DNA of 64,000 nt from Vibrio mangrovi (GTDB lineage: Bacteria > Pseudomonadota > Gammaproteobacteria > Enterobacterales > Vibrionaceae), in contig NZ_AP024883.1 of the NCBI RefSeq assembly GCF_024346955.1, forward strand, positions 3,286,001 through 3,350,000, in the 5' to 3' direction. This document shows, piece after piece, positions 45,157 to 54,558 of this stretch. Within the stretch, counting starts at the first letter, position 1; each line of letters begins with the position of its first letter. Under the pieces are notes generated by a model. That model saw nothing but the letters and a program-made list of their open reading frames with translations, made no database searches and was not told the origin of the DNA. The position numbers were made by a program, and so were the translations under genes.

Positions 45157-45188
45157 AAAGAGGATACATCGTTGATGTATCCTCTTTG
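45157..45188. terminator. Bidirectional terminator between malic enzyme and GST
   Basis: Perfect 14-bp stem AAAGAGGATACATC / GATGTATCCTCTTT with a GTT loop, between convergent genes. Confidence 0.9.
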
Positions 45189-45205
45189 CTTTGTTTGACG
45201 GGGAT

Positions 45206-45856
45206 TCAGGCAGGTATTTTTTGCATTGCTTGCTGATAGCTATCCAGTTGCGTGGCCTGTGCTATATAACGTCGAATATTCGGATATGGAGAAAGATCAG
45301 CCCGCGTATCCGCCATCAGCAATATTACAATCATCTGAAAATCTGCACCGCTGAGCTGTTCTCCGGCAAACCACATATGCTGACCGAGAAAATCATCGAT
45401 ATAGCGGAAGAAGGTTGTCAGACGGGGCTCAATTACCAGTTTATCCACCTTATCAAGAAAAGAACGAATCAAAGGCCGCAACAGGAATGGTACTTTTTCC
45501 CCCGATTTAATGAAAATCAGCCGCATCACCAGCCACATCATGAACGAACCTTCCGCTGCATGTAACCAGTAACGGTAATCAAGCAATGCCTGTCCCGACT
45601 CTGGTCTGAAACGTCGCTCATGGTCATAAGTATCAATCAGATATTCAATAATCGCACCCGATTCAGTGACCGTCTGCTCTCCATCGACAATTATCGGTGA
45701 TTTACCCAAAGGATGAATCGCAGTCAGAGAGGACGGAGCGCCCCAGGTTTTCGGATCTCTGGCATAGTGAATCACTTCGTACTCAAGTTTGAGAGCCTCT
45801 AATAACCATATGACGCGCAATGCCCGGGACTGCTCAAGATAGTGAACATAAATCAT
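45206..45856 (-). CDS. Glutathione S-transferase family protein
   Basis: 216 residues. An N-terminal thioredoxin-like domain (MIYVHYLEQSRALRVIWLLEAL) carries the SRALR glutathione-site region and TESGAIIEYL motif; a helical C-terminal domain follows from about residue 85. Substrate is unknown. It lies between the malic enzyme and metJ with no evident operon partner. Confidence 0.9.
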   Translation of the reverse strand: MIYVHYLEQSRALRVIWLLEALKLEYEVIHYARDPKTWGAPSSLTAIHPLGKSPIIVDGEQTVTESGAIIEYLIDTYDHERRFRPESGQALLDYRYWLHAAEGSFMMWLVMRLIFIKSGEKVPFLLRPLIRSFLDKVDKLVIEPRLTTFFRYIDDFLGQHMWFAGEQLSGADFQMIVILLMADTRADLSPYPNIRRYIAQATQLDSYQQAMQKIPA

Positions 45857-46023
45857 CTCTGACCTTCTTTATTTCAGGTAAAAGTAACACTTGTCTTTCA
45901 GTGTTATTTTTAACGTAAGCGCGACCAGACTGATACTCACCTGGGCTTTAAGCGGCTTCATTCAGCCAACCAGTATTGGGAAATCAGTCTTGTCTGGTGT
46001 ACCGAACAGGAAAAGCGCCAGCA

Positions 46024-46341
46024 TTACTCGTCATAAGACTCAAATTCGATGCCCATCGCAGTCATTATCGCTTTCGCTTCTGTTGGTATGTCATCCGGAC
46101 GATCTTTACGCAAATCTTCGTCCGTCGGCAGAGGCTGACCGGTATAGGCATGTAAAAATGCTTCACATAAGAGCTCACTGTTTGTTGCATGACGTAAATT
46201 ATTAATCTGACGTCTTGTCCGTTCATCTGTCAAAACTTTAAGTACTTTCAACGGGATAGAAACCGTAATTTTCTTGACCTGCTCGTTTTTCTTACCATGC
46301 TCTGCATAAGGACTTATGTATTCACCATTCCAATCAGCCAT
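46024..46341 (-). CDS. metJ: Methionine repressor MetJ
   Basis: 105 residues, same length as E. coli. Ribbon-helix-helix strand KKITVSIPLKVLKVL and ERTRRQINNLRHATNSELLCEAFLHAYTGQPLP are diagnostic. With S-adenosylmethionine it binds tandem 8-base met boxes. It is divergent from metB and shares an intergenic region with four such boxes. Confidence 0.98.
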   Translation of the reverse strand: MADWNGEYISPYAEHGKKNEQVKKITVSIPLKVLKVLTDERTRRQINNLRHATNSELLCEAFLHAYTGQPLPTDEDLRKDRPDDIPTEAKAIMTAMGIEFESYDE

Positions 46342-46467
46342 TGCTTCCCCTTATTGCGCGGAATCGTCATTATTATGCCCAAACAACCTCAATATGCGGG
46401 ATTCTGGGTCATTTGGATATATAAAAAAGTAGGCACTAATTTTAGCTTTATTTACTGCTATAAGCAA

Positions 46468-46499
46468 AGACATATAGACGTCTAGAAGTATTGACGTCC
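46468..46499. promoter_or_regulatory. Four tandem met boxes (MetJ operator) between metJ and metB
   Basis: Adjoining 8-mers AGACATAT, AGACGTCT, AGAAGTAT and TGACGTCC; consensus AGACGTCT is matched perfectly by the second and at six positions by the first. Repeats at exact 8-base spacing are the MetJ array. Confidence 0.88.
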
Positions 46500-46611
46500 C
46501 ACAAAATTATCAGTAAAGTGAGTAGCCATATTCAATCGGTTCTGATTGAGATTTTCAGCGACAGCCCCCACTAATTAATGACATCAGTATGTCAACAGGA
46601 AGGAATCAGAT

Positions 46612-47778
46612 ATGAGCGCTCGCAAACCTGCAACCATCGCCGTTCGAACAGGTATTGAGTCAGACACGCAGTACCATGCTGTTGTTCCCCCGATTTATCT
46701 CTCAACGAATTATGGATTTCCGGCATTCGGGGAAGTTCCTCAATATGATTATACCCGCTCCGGTAATCCGAATCGCGGACTTCTGGAACAGGCACTTTCT
46801 GAACTGGAAGGTGGTCAGGGAGCCGTTATCACCAATTGTGGAACATCAGCACTCAACTTATGGATTTCTGCGTTTATTGGGCCGGAAGATCTGATTATTG
46901 CGCCCAATGACTGTTATGGTGGCACTTATCGTCTATTTAATACCCGAGCCAACAAAGGTGATTTTCGCGTACTGTTTGTCGATCAGTGCGATGACGATGC
47001 CATGGCGGAAGCTCTGGCACAGCAGCCTAAACTCATTCTGTTGGAAACACCGTCCAACCCGCTTGTTCGGGTGGTCGATATTGAAAAAATCTGTCAGCAG
47101 GCGAAACAGGCTGGTGCATTGGTTGCCGTCGATAATACCTTTCTGACCCCGGTCTACCAGCAACCATTATCTCTTGGAGCAGACTTTGTCGTCCATTCAA
47201 CGACCAAATATATCAATGGTCACTCCGATGTAATTGGTGGCGTGATTATCAGTAAAAGCAAAAAACATGCAGAAGATCTGGCCTGGTGGGCTAACTGTAT
47301 CGGCGCTTCCGGTACACCATTCGATAGTTATATGACACTCAGAGGGCTTAGAACGCTGGGTGCAAGGATGCGGTGCCACGAAGAGAGTTCACAAAAAATT
47401 CTTGCTTATCTGCAATCTCATGAACTTATCGGAGCCATCTATCACCCGAGCCTGCCCTCACATCCGGGACACGAAATTGCGAAAAAACAGCAACGTGGAT
47501 TCGGTTCAATGCTCAGTTTTGAATTTGCCGGCAGTTATGAAGAACTTCAGCAATTTGTCAGCCAACTCAAGCTATTTTCACTGGCGGAATCATTGGGTGG
47601 CGTAGAAAGTCTGATTTGCCACCCGGCAACAATGACACACCGGGCAATGGGCGAAGAGGCTCTGAAAAAAGCTGGCGTGTCCCTGCAACTGCTGCGTTTG
47701 TCTGTCGGTCTGGAAGATGCTGAAGATCTAATTGCAGATTTGGATCAGGCTCTGGCTCAGGTAAAGGAGACCCGTTGA
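46612..47778 (+). CDS. metB: Cystathionine gamma-synthase
   Basis: 388 residues, PLP Cys/Met-metabolism family. The PLP lysine is in VVHSTTKYINGHSDVIGG (about 198); TNCGTSALNLW and YTRSGNPNR are active-site segments. It makes cystathionine from O-succinylhomoserine and cysteine. The AAGGAA ribosome site precedes the ATG. Its stop overlaps metL by one base (TGATG). Confidence 0.96.
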   Translation: MSARKPATIAVRTGIESDTQYHAVVPPIYLSTNYGFPAFGEVPQYDYTRSGNPNRGLLEQALSELEGGQGAVITNCGTSALNLWISAFIGPEDLIIAPNDCYGGTYRLFNTRANKGDFRVLFVDQCDDDAMAEALAQQPKLILLETPSNPLVRVVDIEKICQQAKQAGALVAVDNTFLTPVYQQPLSLGADFVVHSTTKYINGHSDVIGGVIISKSKKHAEDLAWWANCIGASGTPFDSYMTLRGLRTLGARMRCHEESSQKILAYLQSHELIGAIYHPSLPSHPGHEIAKKQQRGFGSMLSFEFAGSYEELQQFVSQLKLFSLAESLGGVESLICHPATMTHRAMGEEALKKAGVSLQLLRLSVGLEDAEDLIADLDQALAQVKETR

Positions 47779-50189
47779 TGACAACCGTACGCCATCTCCA
47801 TAAATTTGGAGGAAGTAGTCTGGCAGATCCGGCGTGTTATCGCCGCGTTGCTCAAATTCTGAAAGAGTATTCACAAAGTCATGATCTGGTTGTCGTCTCA
47901 GCCGCAGGCAAAACAACCAATCAGCTCATTGCTTTTACTGAACATCTCGCTGTTGCACCAGAACAGGCACAGGAGATTTTAAAACATGTTCAACAATTTC
48001 AGACCCAGTTAATTGACGAATTACTCGAAGGTGAAGCTGCTCAGGCACTGACAACGCGACTGACAAACGAACTCACACAACTGGCCGAATTGAGTGCACC
48101 TCTAACAGCGCCACAACAGGCATCAGTGCTGGCGCATGGTGAAATCTGGTCATCCCGTTTAATGGCAGCTTTGCTCAATCAACAGGGCTTGGTGGCAATT
48201 GCACAGGATGCCAGAGCATTTTTACGGGCTCAGCGGGAAACTCAGCCAGAAGTAGATCGGGCAAAATCCTACCCGTTACTGAAAGAAATTCTGGCTCAGC
48301 ATGCTCACCAGAGAATTATTATTACGGGTTTTATCGCTCAGGACGATGCCGGAGAAACAGTACTGCTCGGGCGCAATGGTTCTGATTATTCGGCAACGAT
48401 CATCGGCGCACTGGCAGAAGTTGAACGGGTCACGATCTGGAGCGATGTCGCCGGCGTCTATAGTGCCGATCCAAGAGTCGTCGCCGATGCTTGCCTGCTG
48501 CCGCTGCTCCGTCTGGACGAAGCCAGTGAACTTGCACGTCTTGCGGCTCCGGTTCTGCATAGCAGGACATTACAGCCAGTGGCACAGAGTGCCATTGATC
48601 TCCATCTGCGGTGCAGTTATGACCCCGAATCCGGCTCAACCCATATCGAACGGGTTCTGGCTTCAGGACGTGGAGCTAAAATTATCACCTCGCTGGATGA
48701 AGTCCTGTTGATTGAGCTTACTTTTGCACGCGGACACGATTTCCAGCGTATGCAAAATCAGGTTATCGAACAACTGAAACGGGCTCAGCTCACACCACTC
48801 GCCTACGACATACAAGACGATCAGTACCGTTTACAAGTGGCTTACACGGCTGAGATTGCTTCCGGAGCGCTGTCCTACTTACAGGATGCAGCAATTGAAG
48901 CAGAAATTCGTCTCAAAGAAGGTTATTCGCTGGTCGCGGCTGTCGGTGCAGGAGTAACGAATAATGCCAATCACTGTTTCGGATTTTACCAGCAACTCAA
49001 ACAAGCTCCGATTGAGTTTATCTTTGAATCAGAATCAGAGCTGAGTCTGGTCGCCATTCTTCGCCAGACGGCGGTAGAAACCTTTGTGAACAAACTGCAT
49101 ACCCAGCTCTTTCAGGCACAAAAGCGTATCGCTCTCGCGCTCTGTGGCAAGGGCAATATCGGTTCCAGCTGGCTCAGACTGTTTGCCGAACAGAAAGCAG
49201 AACTGGAAAAGCGCCGGGGAATGAATTTTGAACTGGTTGCAATCGTCGATAGTCAAACCTACTGGTTTGATGATAAAGGGATTGATCCAGCCAGCGTCGA
49301 ACAGCGTTTTCATGAAGAATCGATTCCGAATGACGGACAGGAATGGCTCCTGAATCTGGGAACAATCCGGGGTTATGATGATGTCATTGTTCTGGATGTG
49401 ACGGCCAGTGCTGAACTTGCATCTCAGTATATCCAGATTGCCGAACAAGGAATGCATCTCATCTCAGCCAACAAAGTGGCTGGCTCTTCGAGTAGTGAGT
49501 ACTACTATCAGGTCAAAGACTCTTTCTCAAAAATCAGTCGTCACTGGTTTTACAACGCGACCGTCGGTGCCGGTCTGCCGATAAACCACACTGTTCGGGA
49601 TCTTCGGGAAAGTGGTGATGAGATCGTTGCTCTTTCCGGGATCTTCTCCGGAACACTGTCCTGGCTTTTTCAGCAATACGATGGCACTGTTCCGTTTAGT
49701 GAACTGGTTGATCTGGCCTGGCAACAAGGTTTAACAGAACCCGATCCGAGAAACGATCTGGATGGCTCCGATGTAATGAGAAAACTGGTCATTCTGGCAC
49801 GTGAATCAGGACTGGATATTGAACCGGATCAGGTCACAGTTGAGTCTCTGGTGCCGGATGAGCTGAAGTCGCTTTCACTGGATGATTTTCTTGATCAGGG
49901 CGCACTACTCGATACACAGCTTGCTGAACGTCTGGCCAAAGCGCAGAGAGAAGACAAAGTCCTGCGTTACGTTGCCCGTCTGGAAAAGTCAGGCAAGGCT
50001 TCTGTTGGTGTAGAAGCATTACATCGGGAACATCCATTAGCAAATCTGTTGCCATGCGATAATATCTTTGCGATTGAAAGCAAATGGTATAAAGATAACC
50101 CGTTGGTCATTCGTGGACCCGGCGCTGGGCGTGATGTCACTGCCGGAGCGATTCAGTCGGATATCAACCTGCTCTCCAGCTTGCTATAA
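47778..50189 (+). CDS. metL: Bifunctional aspartokinase II / homoserine dehydrogenase II
   Basis: 803 residues from ATG 47778, which overlaps the metB stop. Aspartokinase domain (1-about 300): KFGGSSLAD, RNGSDYSATIIGAL. A linker with degenerate ACT-like region precedes homoserine dehydrogenase (about 455-803): GKGNIGSSWLRLF, ATVGAGLP, GSDVMRKLVIL. Commits aspartate to methionine. GGAG lies 8 bases upstream of the start. Confidence 0.97.
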   Translation: MTTVRHLHKFGGSSLADPACYRRVAQILKEYSQSHDLVVVSAAGKTTNQLIAFTEHLAVAPEQAQEILKHVQQFQTQLIDELLEGEAAQALTTRLTNELTQLAELSAPLTAPQQASVLAHGEIWSSRLMAALLNQQGLVAIAQDARAFLRAQRETQPEVDRAKSYPLLKEILAQHAHQRIIITGFIAQDDAGETVLLGRNGSDYSATIIGALAEVERVTIWSDVAGVYSADPRVVADACLLPLLRLDEASELARLAAPVLHSRTLQPVAQSAIDLHLRCSYDPESGSTHIERVLASGRGAKIITSLDEVLLIELTFARGHDFQRMQNQVIEQLKRAQLTPLAYDIQDDQYRLQVAYTAEIASGALSYLQDAAIEAEIRLKEGYSLVAAVGAGVTNNANHCFGFYQQLKQAPIEFIFESESELSLVAILRQTAVETFVNKLHTQLFQAQKRIALALCGKGNIGSSWLRLFAEQKAELEKRRGMNFELVAIVDSQTYWFDDKGIDPASVEQRFHEESIPNDGQEWLLNLGTIRGYDDVIVLDVTASAELASQYIQIAEQGMHLISANKVAGSSSSEYYYQVKDSFSKISRHWFYNATVGAGLPINHTVRDLRESGDEIVALSGIFSGTLSWLFQQYDGTVPFSELVDLAWQQGLTEPDPRNDLDGSDVMRKLVILARESGLDIEPDQVTVESLVPDELKSLSLDDFLDQGALLDTQLAERLAKAQREDKVLRYVARLEKSGKASVGVEALHREHPLANLLPCDNIFAIESKWYKDNPLVIRGPGAGRDVTAGAIQSDINLLSSLL

Positions 50190-50220
50190 CAAGTCTACAC
50201 GCTGATCACAAATTACAGAG

Positions 50221-50248
50221 ATAAGGAGCCTGCTGGCTCCTTATTTGT
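50221..50248 (+). terminator. Terminator of metBL
   Basis: Perfect 10-bp stem ATAAGGAGCC / GGCTCCTTAT with a TGCT loop, ending in T-rich sequence. It separates metL from metF. Confidence 0.85.
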
Positions 50249-50278
50249 TTCTAAACTAAATAATGTGAAAAGCACTCA

Positions 50279-50307
50279 TATAAACATGAATATAATTCAT
50301 GTTTATA
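50279..50307. promoter_or_regulatory. MetR-type palindrome upstream of metF
   Basis: Perfect inverted repeat of 13-base arms (TATAAACATGAAT / ATTCATGTTTATA) around ATA. Its core TGAA-N5-TTCA (50287-50299) is the MetR consensus. It is 99 bases before the metF start and 35 bases before the met boxes. Confidence 0.7.
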
Positions 50308-50341
50308 ATGTTGACATGAAAAAGAATTCAAGAGAATATCT

Positions 50342-50365
50342 AGCCATATAGACGTCTAAACGTCA
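50342..50365. promoter_or_regulatory. met boxes upstream of metF
   Basis: AGCCATAT (5/8), AGACGTCT (8/8) and AAACGTCA in tandem at 8-base spacing. This is the MetJ operator of metF, between the MetR-type palindrome and the start codon. Confidence 0.85.
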
Positions 50366-50405
50366 AATCACTATCCGATAAGCCATCATTCACGGGAGAG
50401 AGAAG

Positions 50406-51296
50406 ATGGGATACTCATATGCTGGCCATATTGATGCTCTGAACCAAAACATTAGTGAACTATCCGGAACCCTCAACGTTTCTTTTGAATTTTTTCCACC
50501 CAGTACACCTCAGATGGAAGAGACTCTCTGGAACTCGGTTCACCGGTTGAAAACTCTTCAGCCCAAATTCGTTTCCGTCACTTATGGCGCCAATTCTGGA
50601 GAACGGGACAGAACCCATTCGATTATTAAAGAAATTAAATCACAGACAGGTTTAATTGCAGCGCCACACCTGACCTGCATTGATGCCACTCGTGAAGAGC
50701 TCATTCAGATTGCCGATGACTATTGGGACAATGGCATTCAGAATATTGTGGCACTCCGTGGCGATATTCCTCCAGGCGGCGGTAAACCGGATATGTATGC
50801 TTCTGATCTGGTGACTTTGCTGAAGTCTCGCCATGATTTTGATATCTCAGTCGCAGCGTTTCCAGAAGTACATCCTGAAGCCAAAAGTGCTCAGGCGGAC
50901 TTACTCAACCTGAAGCGCAAAGTTGATGCCGGTGCAAACCGGGCAATTACTCAATTCTTCTTCGATGTCGAGTGTTATCTGCGATTCAGAGATCGTTGTG
51001 TCAGCGCAGGGATCGATGTCGAAATCGTACCGGGAATTCTGCCGGTTTCCAACTTCAGACAGGCAGCCCGTTTTGCCGCTCAGAACAATGTCAAGGTTCC
51101 GGGCTGGATGAGTAAACAATTCGACGGGTTAGATGATGACCCAACCACACGTCAGCTTGTCGGTGCCAGTCAGGCAATCGATATGGTCCGGATACTCTGC
51201 CGGGAAGGGGTAAAAGATTTTCACTTCTATACCCTGAACCGGGCAGAAATGACCTATGCTTTGTGTCATACACTGGGTATCAGACCACAAAATTAA
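50406..51296 (+). CDS. metF: 5,10-methylenetetrahydrofolate reductase
   Basis: 296 residues, FAD TIM-barrel. SFEFFPPSTPQMEETLW is the N-terminal signature (catalytic Glu), SVTYGANSGERDRT and ALRGDIPPGG bind FAD. It makes 5-methyl-THF for methionine synthase. The GGGAGAGAAG ribosome site lies just before the ATG. Own promoter with MetJ and MetR-type sites. Confidence 0.98.
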   Translation: MGYSYAGHIDALNQNISELSGTLNVSFEFFPPSTPQMEETLWNSVHRLKTLQPKFVSVTYGANSGERDRTHSIIKEIKSQTGLIAAPHLTCIDATREELIQIADDYWDNGIQNIVALRGDIPPGGGKPDMYASDLVTLLKSRHDFDISVAAFPEVHPEAKSAQADLLNLKRKVDAGANRAITQFFFDVECYLRFRDRCVSAGIDVEIVPGILPVSNFRQAARFAAQNNVKVPGWMSKQFDGLDDDPTTRQLVGASQAIDMVRILCREGVKDFHFYTLNRAEMTYALCHTLGIRPQN

Positions 51297-51322
51297 GCTT
51301 TACTTCAGGCTCTCTCCGACAA

Positions 51323-51351
51323 AAAAATGCCGACATCATGTCGGCATTTTT
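51323..51351. terminator. Bidirectional terminator between metF and zapB
   Basis: Perfect 13-bp stem AAAAATGCCGACA / TGTCGGCATTTTT, between convergent genes. Confidence 0.92.
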
Positions 51352-51389
51352 ATGGAATACTCTTTTAACTTCGTAACAAATACGACGCC

Positions 51390-51632
51390 TTATTCTACAT
51401 CTTCCATCTTTCCAAGCAGGTTACGGATACGTTCCTGCCATGCAGCCTGTTCTTGTTGGATATCCTGTACACGCTGTTCCAGTTCGTCCCGACTGCTTTT
51501 CAACTGATTCGCTTCGTCGATCAACTTTTGTTTCTCTTCTTTCAGTTCTTCGACTTCCATCTGAAGCAGAGTGATTGTATCAACGGCAGTCTGAATTTTG
51601 GCTTCTAGTTTCTCTAACACTTCAAAAGACAT
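51390..51632 (-). CDS. zapB: Cell division coiled-coil protein ZapB
   Basis: 80 residues from the ATG at 51632 (MSFEVLEKLE), full length for the family; an in-frame extension to 51665 is not used. It is almost entirely coiled coil (heptads through QMEVEELKEEKQKLIDEANQL). ZapB joins the Z-ring via ZapA and MatP. Divergent from glpX. Confidence 0.93.
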   Translation of the reverse strand: MSFEVLEKLEAKIQTAVDTITLLQMEVEELKEEKQKLIDEANQLKSSRDELEQRVQDIQQEQAAWQERIRNLLGKMEDVE

Positions 51633-51952
51633 GCTTAAATATCCTTTACGATTCGGCGTTTGCAATTATGATTTTACGATATACCCATTCTACTCAGGCA
51701 TGACCGGAGAAACACGCGCTATATTGAATATTTTCACCATTCGATTAAAAAAGCGGCGTGAATTGACATGATTCTTACTTTCGCAACTACCCCGGCTTTC
51801 TGAATTATCATTTACCGGAAGAAATAGTCATGAAGATCTAATGACGCTTTGATCGAGTGCAATAATCCCCGATGAATTCTGGCAAACGTTTTCGTCGGAA
51901 TATGCTAAAATTCGACGCAAATTTCTCAGTTTTCCGTCAAGATGGAGTTCAC

Positions 51953-52960
51953 ATGAAACGTGATTTAGCAATGGCCTTTTCCCGGGTTACTGAAGGGGCG
52001 GCCTTAGCAGGATATAAATGGCTTGGACGCGGTGATAAAAATGCTGCGGATGGAGCAGCAGTCGAAGTCATGCGCAGTCTGTTAAATAAAACAGAGATCA
52101 ACGGAGAGATTGTGATTGGTGAAGGGGAAATCGATGATGCCCCGATGCTTTATATTGGCGAAAAAGTGGGTCAGGGTGGTGACGAAGTCGATATCGCCGT
52201 GGATCCGATAGAAGGCACCCGCATGACTGCAATGGGTCAGTCCAATGCACTATCGGTGCTGGCTGCCGGAGAAAAAGGCAGCTTTTTAAAAGCACCGGAT
52301 ATGTACATGGAAAAACTGGTCGTCGGTCCGGGCGCAAAAGGATGTATCAACCTGAATCAGCCACTTAAGGAAAATCTGGAACATATTGCTCAGGCATTAG
52401 GGAAAACACTGGACAATCTGGTGGTCATTACGCTGGCAAAACCTCGTCATGAACAGACAATTGCCGACATGCAGCAATGGGGCGTTCGTGTATTTGCTGT
52501 CCCCGACGGTGATGTGGCAGCCTCAATTTTAACCTGTATGCCGAATAGTGAAGTCGATGTCATGTATTGCATCGGTGGCGCTCCGGAAGGGGTTGTCTCT
52601 GCCGCCGTTATCCGGGCTCTGGATGGTGACATGCATGGCCGTTTACTGCCTCGCCATGAAGTCAAAGGCGATACTGAAGAAAACCGGCAGATCGGCCATC
52701 AGGAAATTCAACGCTGTCAGGAAATGGGTGTCGAAGCCGGAAAAGTGCTGAGAATGGAAGATATGGTCCGTAGTGATAATGTTATCTTTTCAGCAACCGG
52801 TATCACGAAAGGTGACCTGCTTGATGGAGTAAGCCGTCAGGGTGATATAGCAGTAACGGAAACCCTTCTGATCCGGGGAAAATGCCGGACGATCCGTCGG
52901 ATTCAGTCAACTCACTATCTGAACAGAAAAGATCCGGAAGAACGGACAGTTATTCTCTGA
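51953..52960 (+). CDS. glpX: Class II fructose-1,6-bisphosphatase
   Basis: 335 residues from the ATG at 51953 (MKRDLAMAFSRVTEG), with GGAG 7 bases upstream; an earlier open start at 51872 is not supported. GEGEIDDAPMLYIGEKVG and DPIEGTRMTA are metal and phosphate sites. Gluconeogenic enzyme, here opposite pfkA across a terminator; the glpF and glpK partners of E. coli are absent. Confidence 0.96.
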   Translation: MKRDLAMAFSRVTEGAALAGYKWLGRGDKNAADGAAVEVMRSLLNKTEINGEIVIGEGEIDDAPMLYIGEKVGQGGDEVDIAVDPIEGTRMTAMGQSNALSVLAAGEKGSFLKAPDMYMEKLVVGPGAKGCINLNQPLKENLEHIAQALGKTLDNLVVITLAKPRHEQTIADMQQWGVRVFAVPDGDVAASILTCMPNSEVDVMYCIGGAPEGVVSAAVIRALDGDMHGRLLPRHEVKGDTEENRQIGHQEIQRCQEMGVEAGKVLRMEDMVRSDNVIFSATGITKGDLLDGVSRQGDIAVTETLLIRGKCRTIRRIQSTHYLNRKDPEERTVIL

Positions 52961-53011
52961 ACAGAAGTCGCCTGACAAGACTTCATTAAGTTCACTTAAT
53001 GTCTGTTACAA

Positions 53012-53038
53012 AAAAAGACCGCCAGAAGCGGTCTTTTT
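53012..53038. terminator. Bidirectional terminator between glpX and pfkA
   Basis: Perfect 11-bp stem AAAAAGACCGC / GCGGTCTTTTT with a 5-base loop, between convergent genes. Confidence 0.92.
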
Positions 53039-53058
53039 AATACGTGTAGCAAAAAAAC

Positions 53059-54027
53059 TTAAAACAACTCTTCAGCAACTTTGTACAGATCGTTACGTAC
53101 CGGCCGTTTCATGTTCTCAATTGCATCAACAATGTCATGGTGAACCAGATCTTCCTTCTGAATACCGACACAACGACCGCCGTAGCCATCCAGAAGCAGA
53201 TGGACTGCATAGTTGCCCATCCGTGAAGCCAGAACCCGGTCAAATGCTGTCGGACGACCGCCACGCTGAATATGACCCAGAACCGTTGCCCGGGTTTCAC
53301 GCCCGGTAGCTTCTTCAATTTTCTTCGCCAGAACATTGGCATCCATCATCAGTTCTGTCAGTGCAATAATGGCGTGTTTTTTCCCTTTCGAAATGCCGTC
53401 TTGCAAATTGGCAATCAGTTCGTCCATGTTCATCCCCGTTTCAGGAGTAATGATATACTCACATCCACCGGCAATCGCTGACATCAGGGTTAAATCACCA
53501 CAATGACGTCCCATGATCTCCACAATAGAGATCCGTTGGTGAGACGAAGATGTATCACGCAGACGGTCAATGGCATCAATGACAGTATTCAGAGCAGTCA
53601 GATAACCAATCGTATAGTCGGTTCCGGCAATATCATTATCGATTGTTCCCGGCAGACCGATACATGGATATCCCATCTCAGTCAGCTTCTTCGCCCCCAT
53701 GTAGGAACCGTCACCACCAATAACAACCAAGGCTTCGATACCATGTTTTTTGAGGTTTTCAATCGCTTTTTCACGAATATGAACCTCTTTAAATTCAGGG
53801 AAACGTGCAGAACCCAGGAATGTTCCACCCCGGTTGATCACATCAGAGACACTGGAACGGTCTAACTGAACAATCCGGTCTTCATAAAGCCCCAGATAGC
53901 CATCATAGATACCGAAAACTTCCAAACCAGATCCTAATGCAGTGCGCACTACGCCACGAATCGCAGCGTTCATCCCTGGAGCATCACCGCCACTTGTTAA
54001 TATCCCGATCTTTTTAATCATGCTCAC
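53059..54027 (-). CDS. pfkA: ATP-dependent 6-phosphofructokinase
   Basis: 322 residues (E. coli PfkA 320). TSGGDAPGMNAAIRG and VIGGDGSYMGA bind ATP; PGTIDNDIAGTDYTIGY contains the catalytic Asp; GGSPTAFDR-type GHIQRGGRPTAFDR binds fructose 6-phosphate. Committing step of glycolysis, opposed by glpX next door. Confidence 0.98.
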   Translation of the reverse strand: MSMIKKIGILTSGGDAPGMNAAIRGVVRTALGSGLEVFGIYDGYLGLYEDRIVQLDRSSVSDVINRGGTFLGSARFPEFKEVHIREKAIENLKKHGIEALVVIGGDGSYMGAKKLTEMGYPCIGLPGTIDNDIAGTDYTIGYLTALNTVIDAIDRLRDTSSSHQRISIVEIMGRHCGDLTLMSAIAGGCEYIITPETGMNMDELIANLQDGISKGKKHAIIALTELMMDANVLAKKIEEATGRETRATVLGHIQRGGRPTAFDRVLASRMGNYAVHLLLDGYGGRCVGIQKEDLVHHDIVDAIENMKRPVRNDLYKVAEELF

Positions 54028-54558
54028 CCTCTAAAATATTGGGAACGTCATTCTAATAAATATAGGTTGTATCTGATTGTTCATGTCAACAAACAGATAT
54101 TCTCAGTGCATGATGTCACTTTTTTTACAAAGTTACCCGATCTTTTTTTGCACCGAAGATTAAGTGTTCTCATTGTGGATGAGTATTGCAATTTTGTCAT
54201 TATTCTTTGTTGATTCATATCAGGGTATAGTTTTTTTTTTATGCAAATCAATAAAAGCTGAACCATGGATTGTTACAAAAATTGTCTGAAAAAATGTAGT
54301 TCTCTGCCTATTCAAACGATTCGATTTATCAAAGCCCTTCACCTAGCGACAACTTACAAAAAAACAAACAATATAGATAGTTATTAACATTATTATGCTA
54401 ACTGTTGTTTACATTATGATTATGAATTAATTTGCATCTATTCATCCCTAAATATGTTCTGTTTTGCTAGTTTAACGCTTCTGACTTTTAAGCCTTATTT
54501 ACAATTCAGAACAAGTTTATTACTCAGAACAAGAACCTATGATAGGGAGATCATGACA
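54028..54558. other. Long intergenic region pfkA / aminopeptidase (531 bases)
   Basis: No coding region is supported; short frames lack ribosome sites. It is AT-rich with a T-run at 54231-54240. A 10-base direct repeat TCAGAACAAG occurs at 54506 and 54524. The region must carry divergent promoters for pfkA and the aminopeptidase; no clear operator was recognised. Confidence 0.5.
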
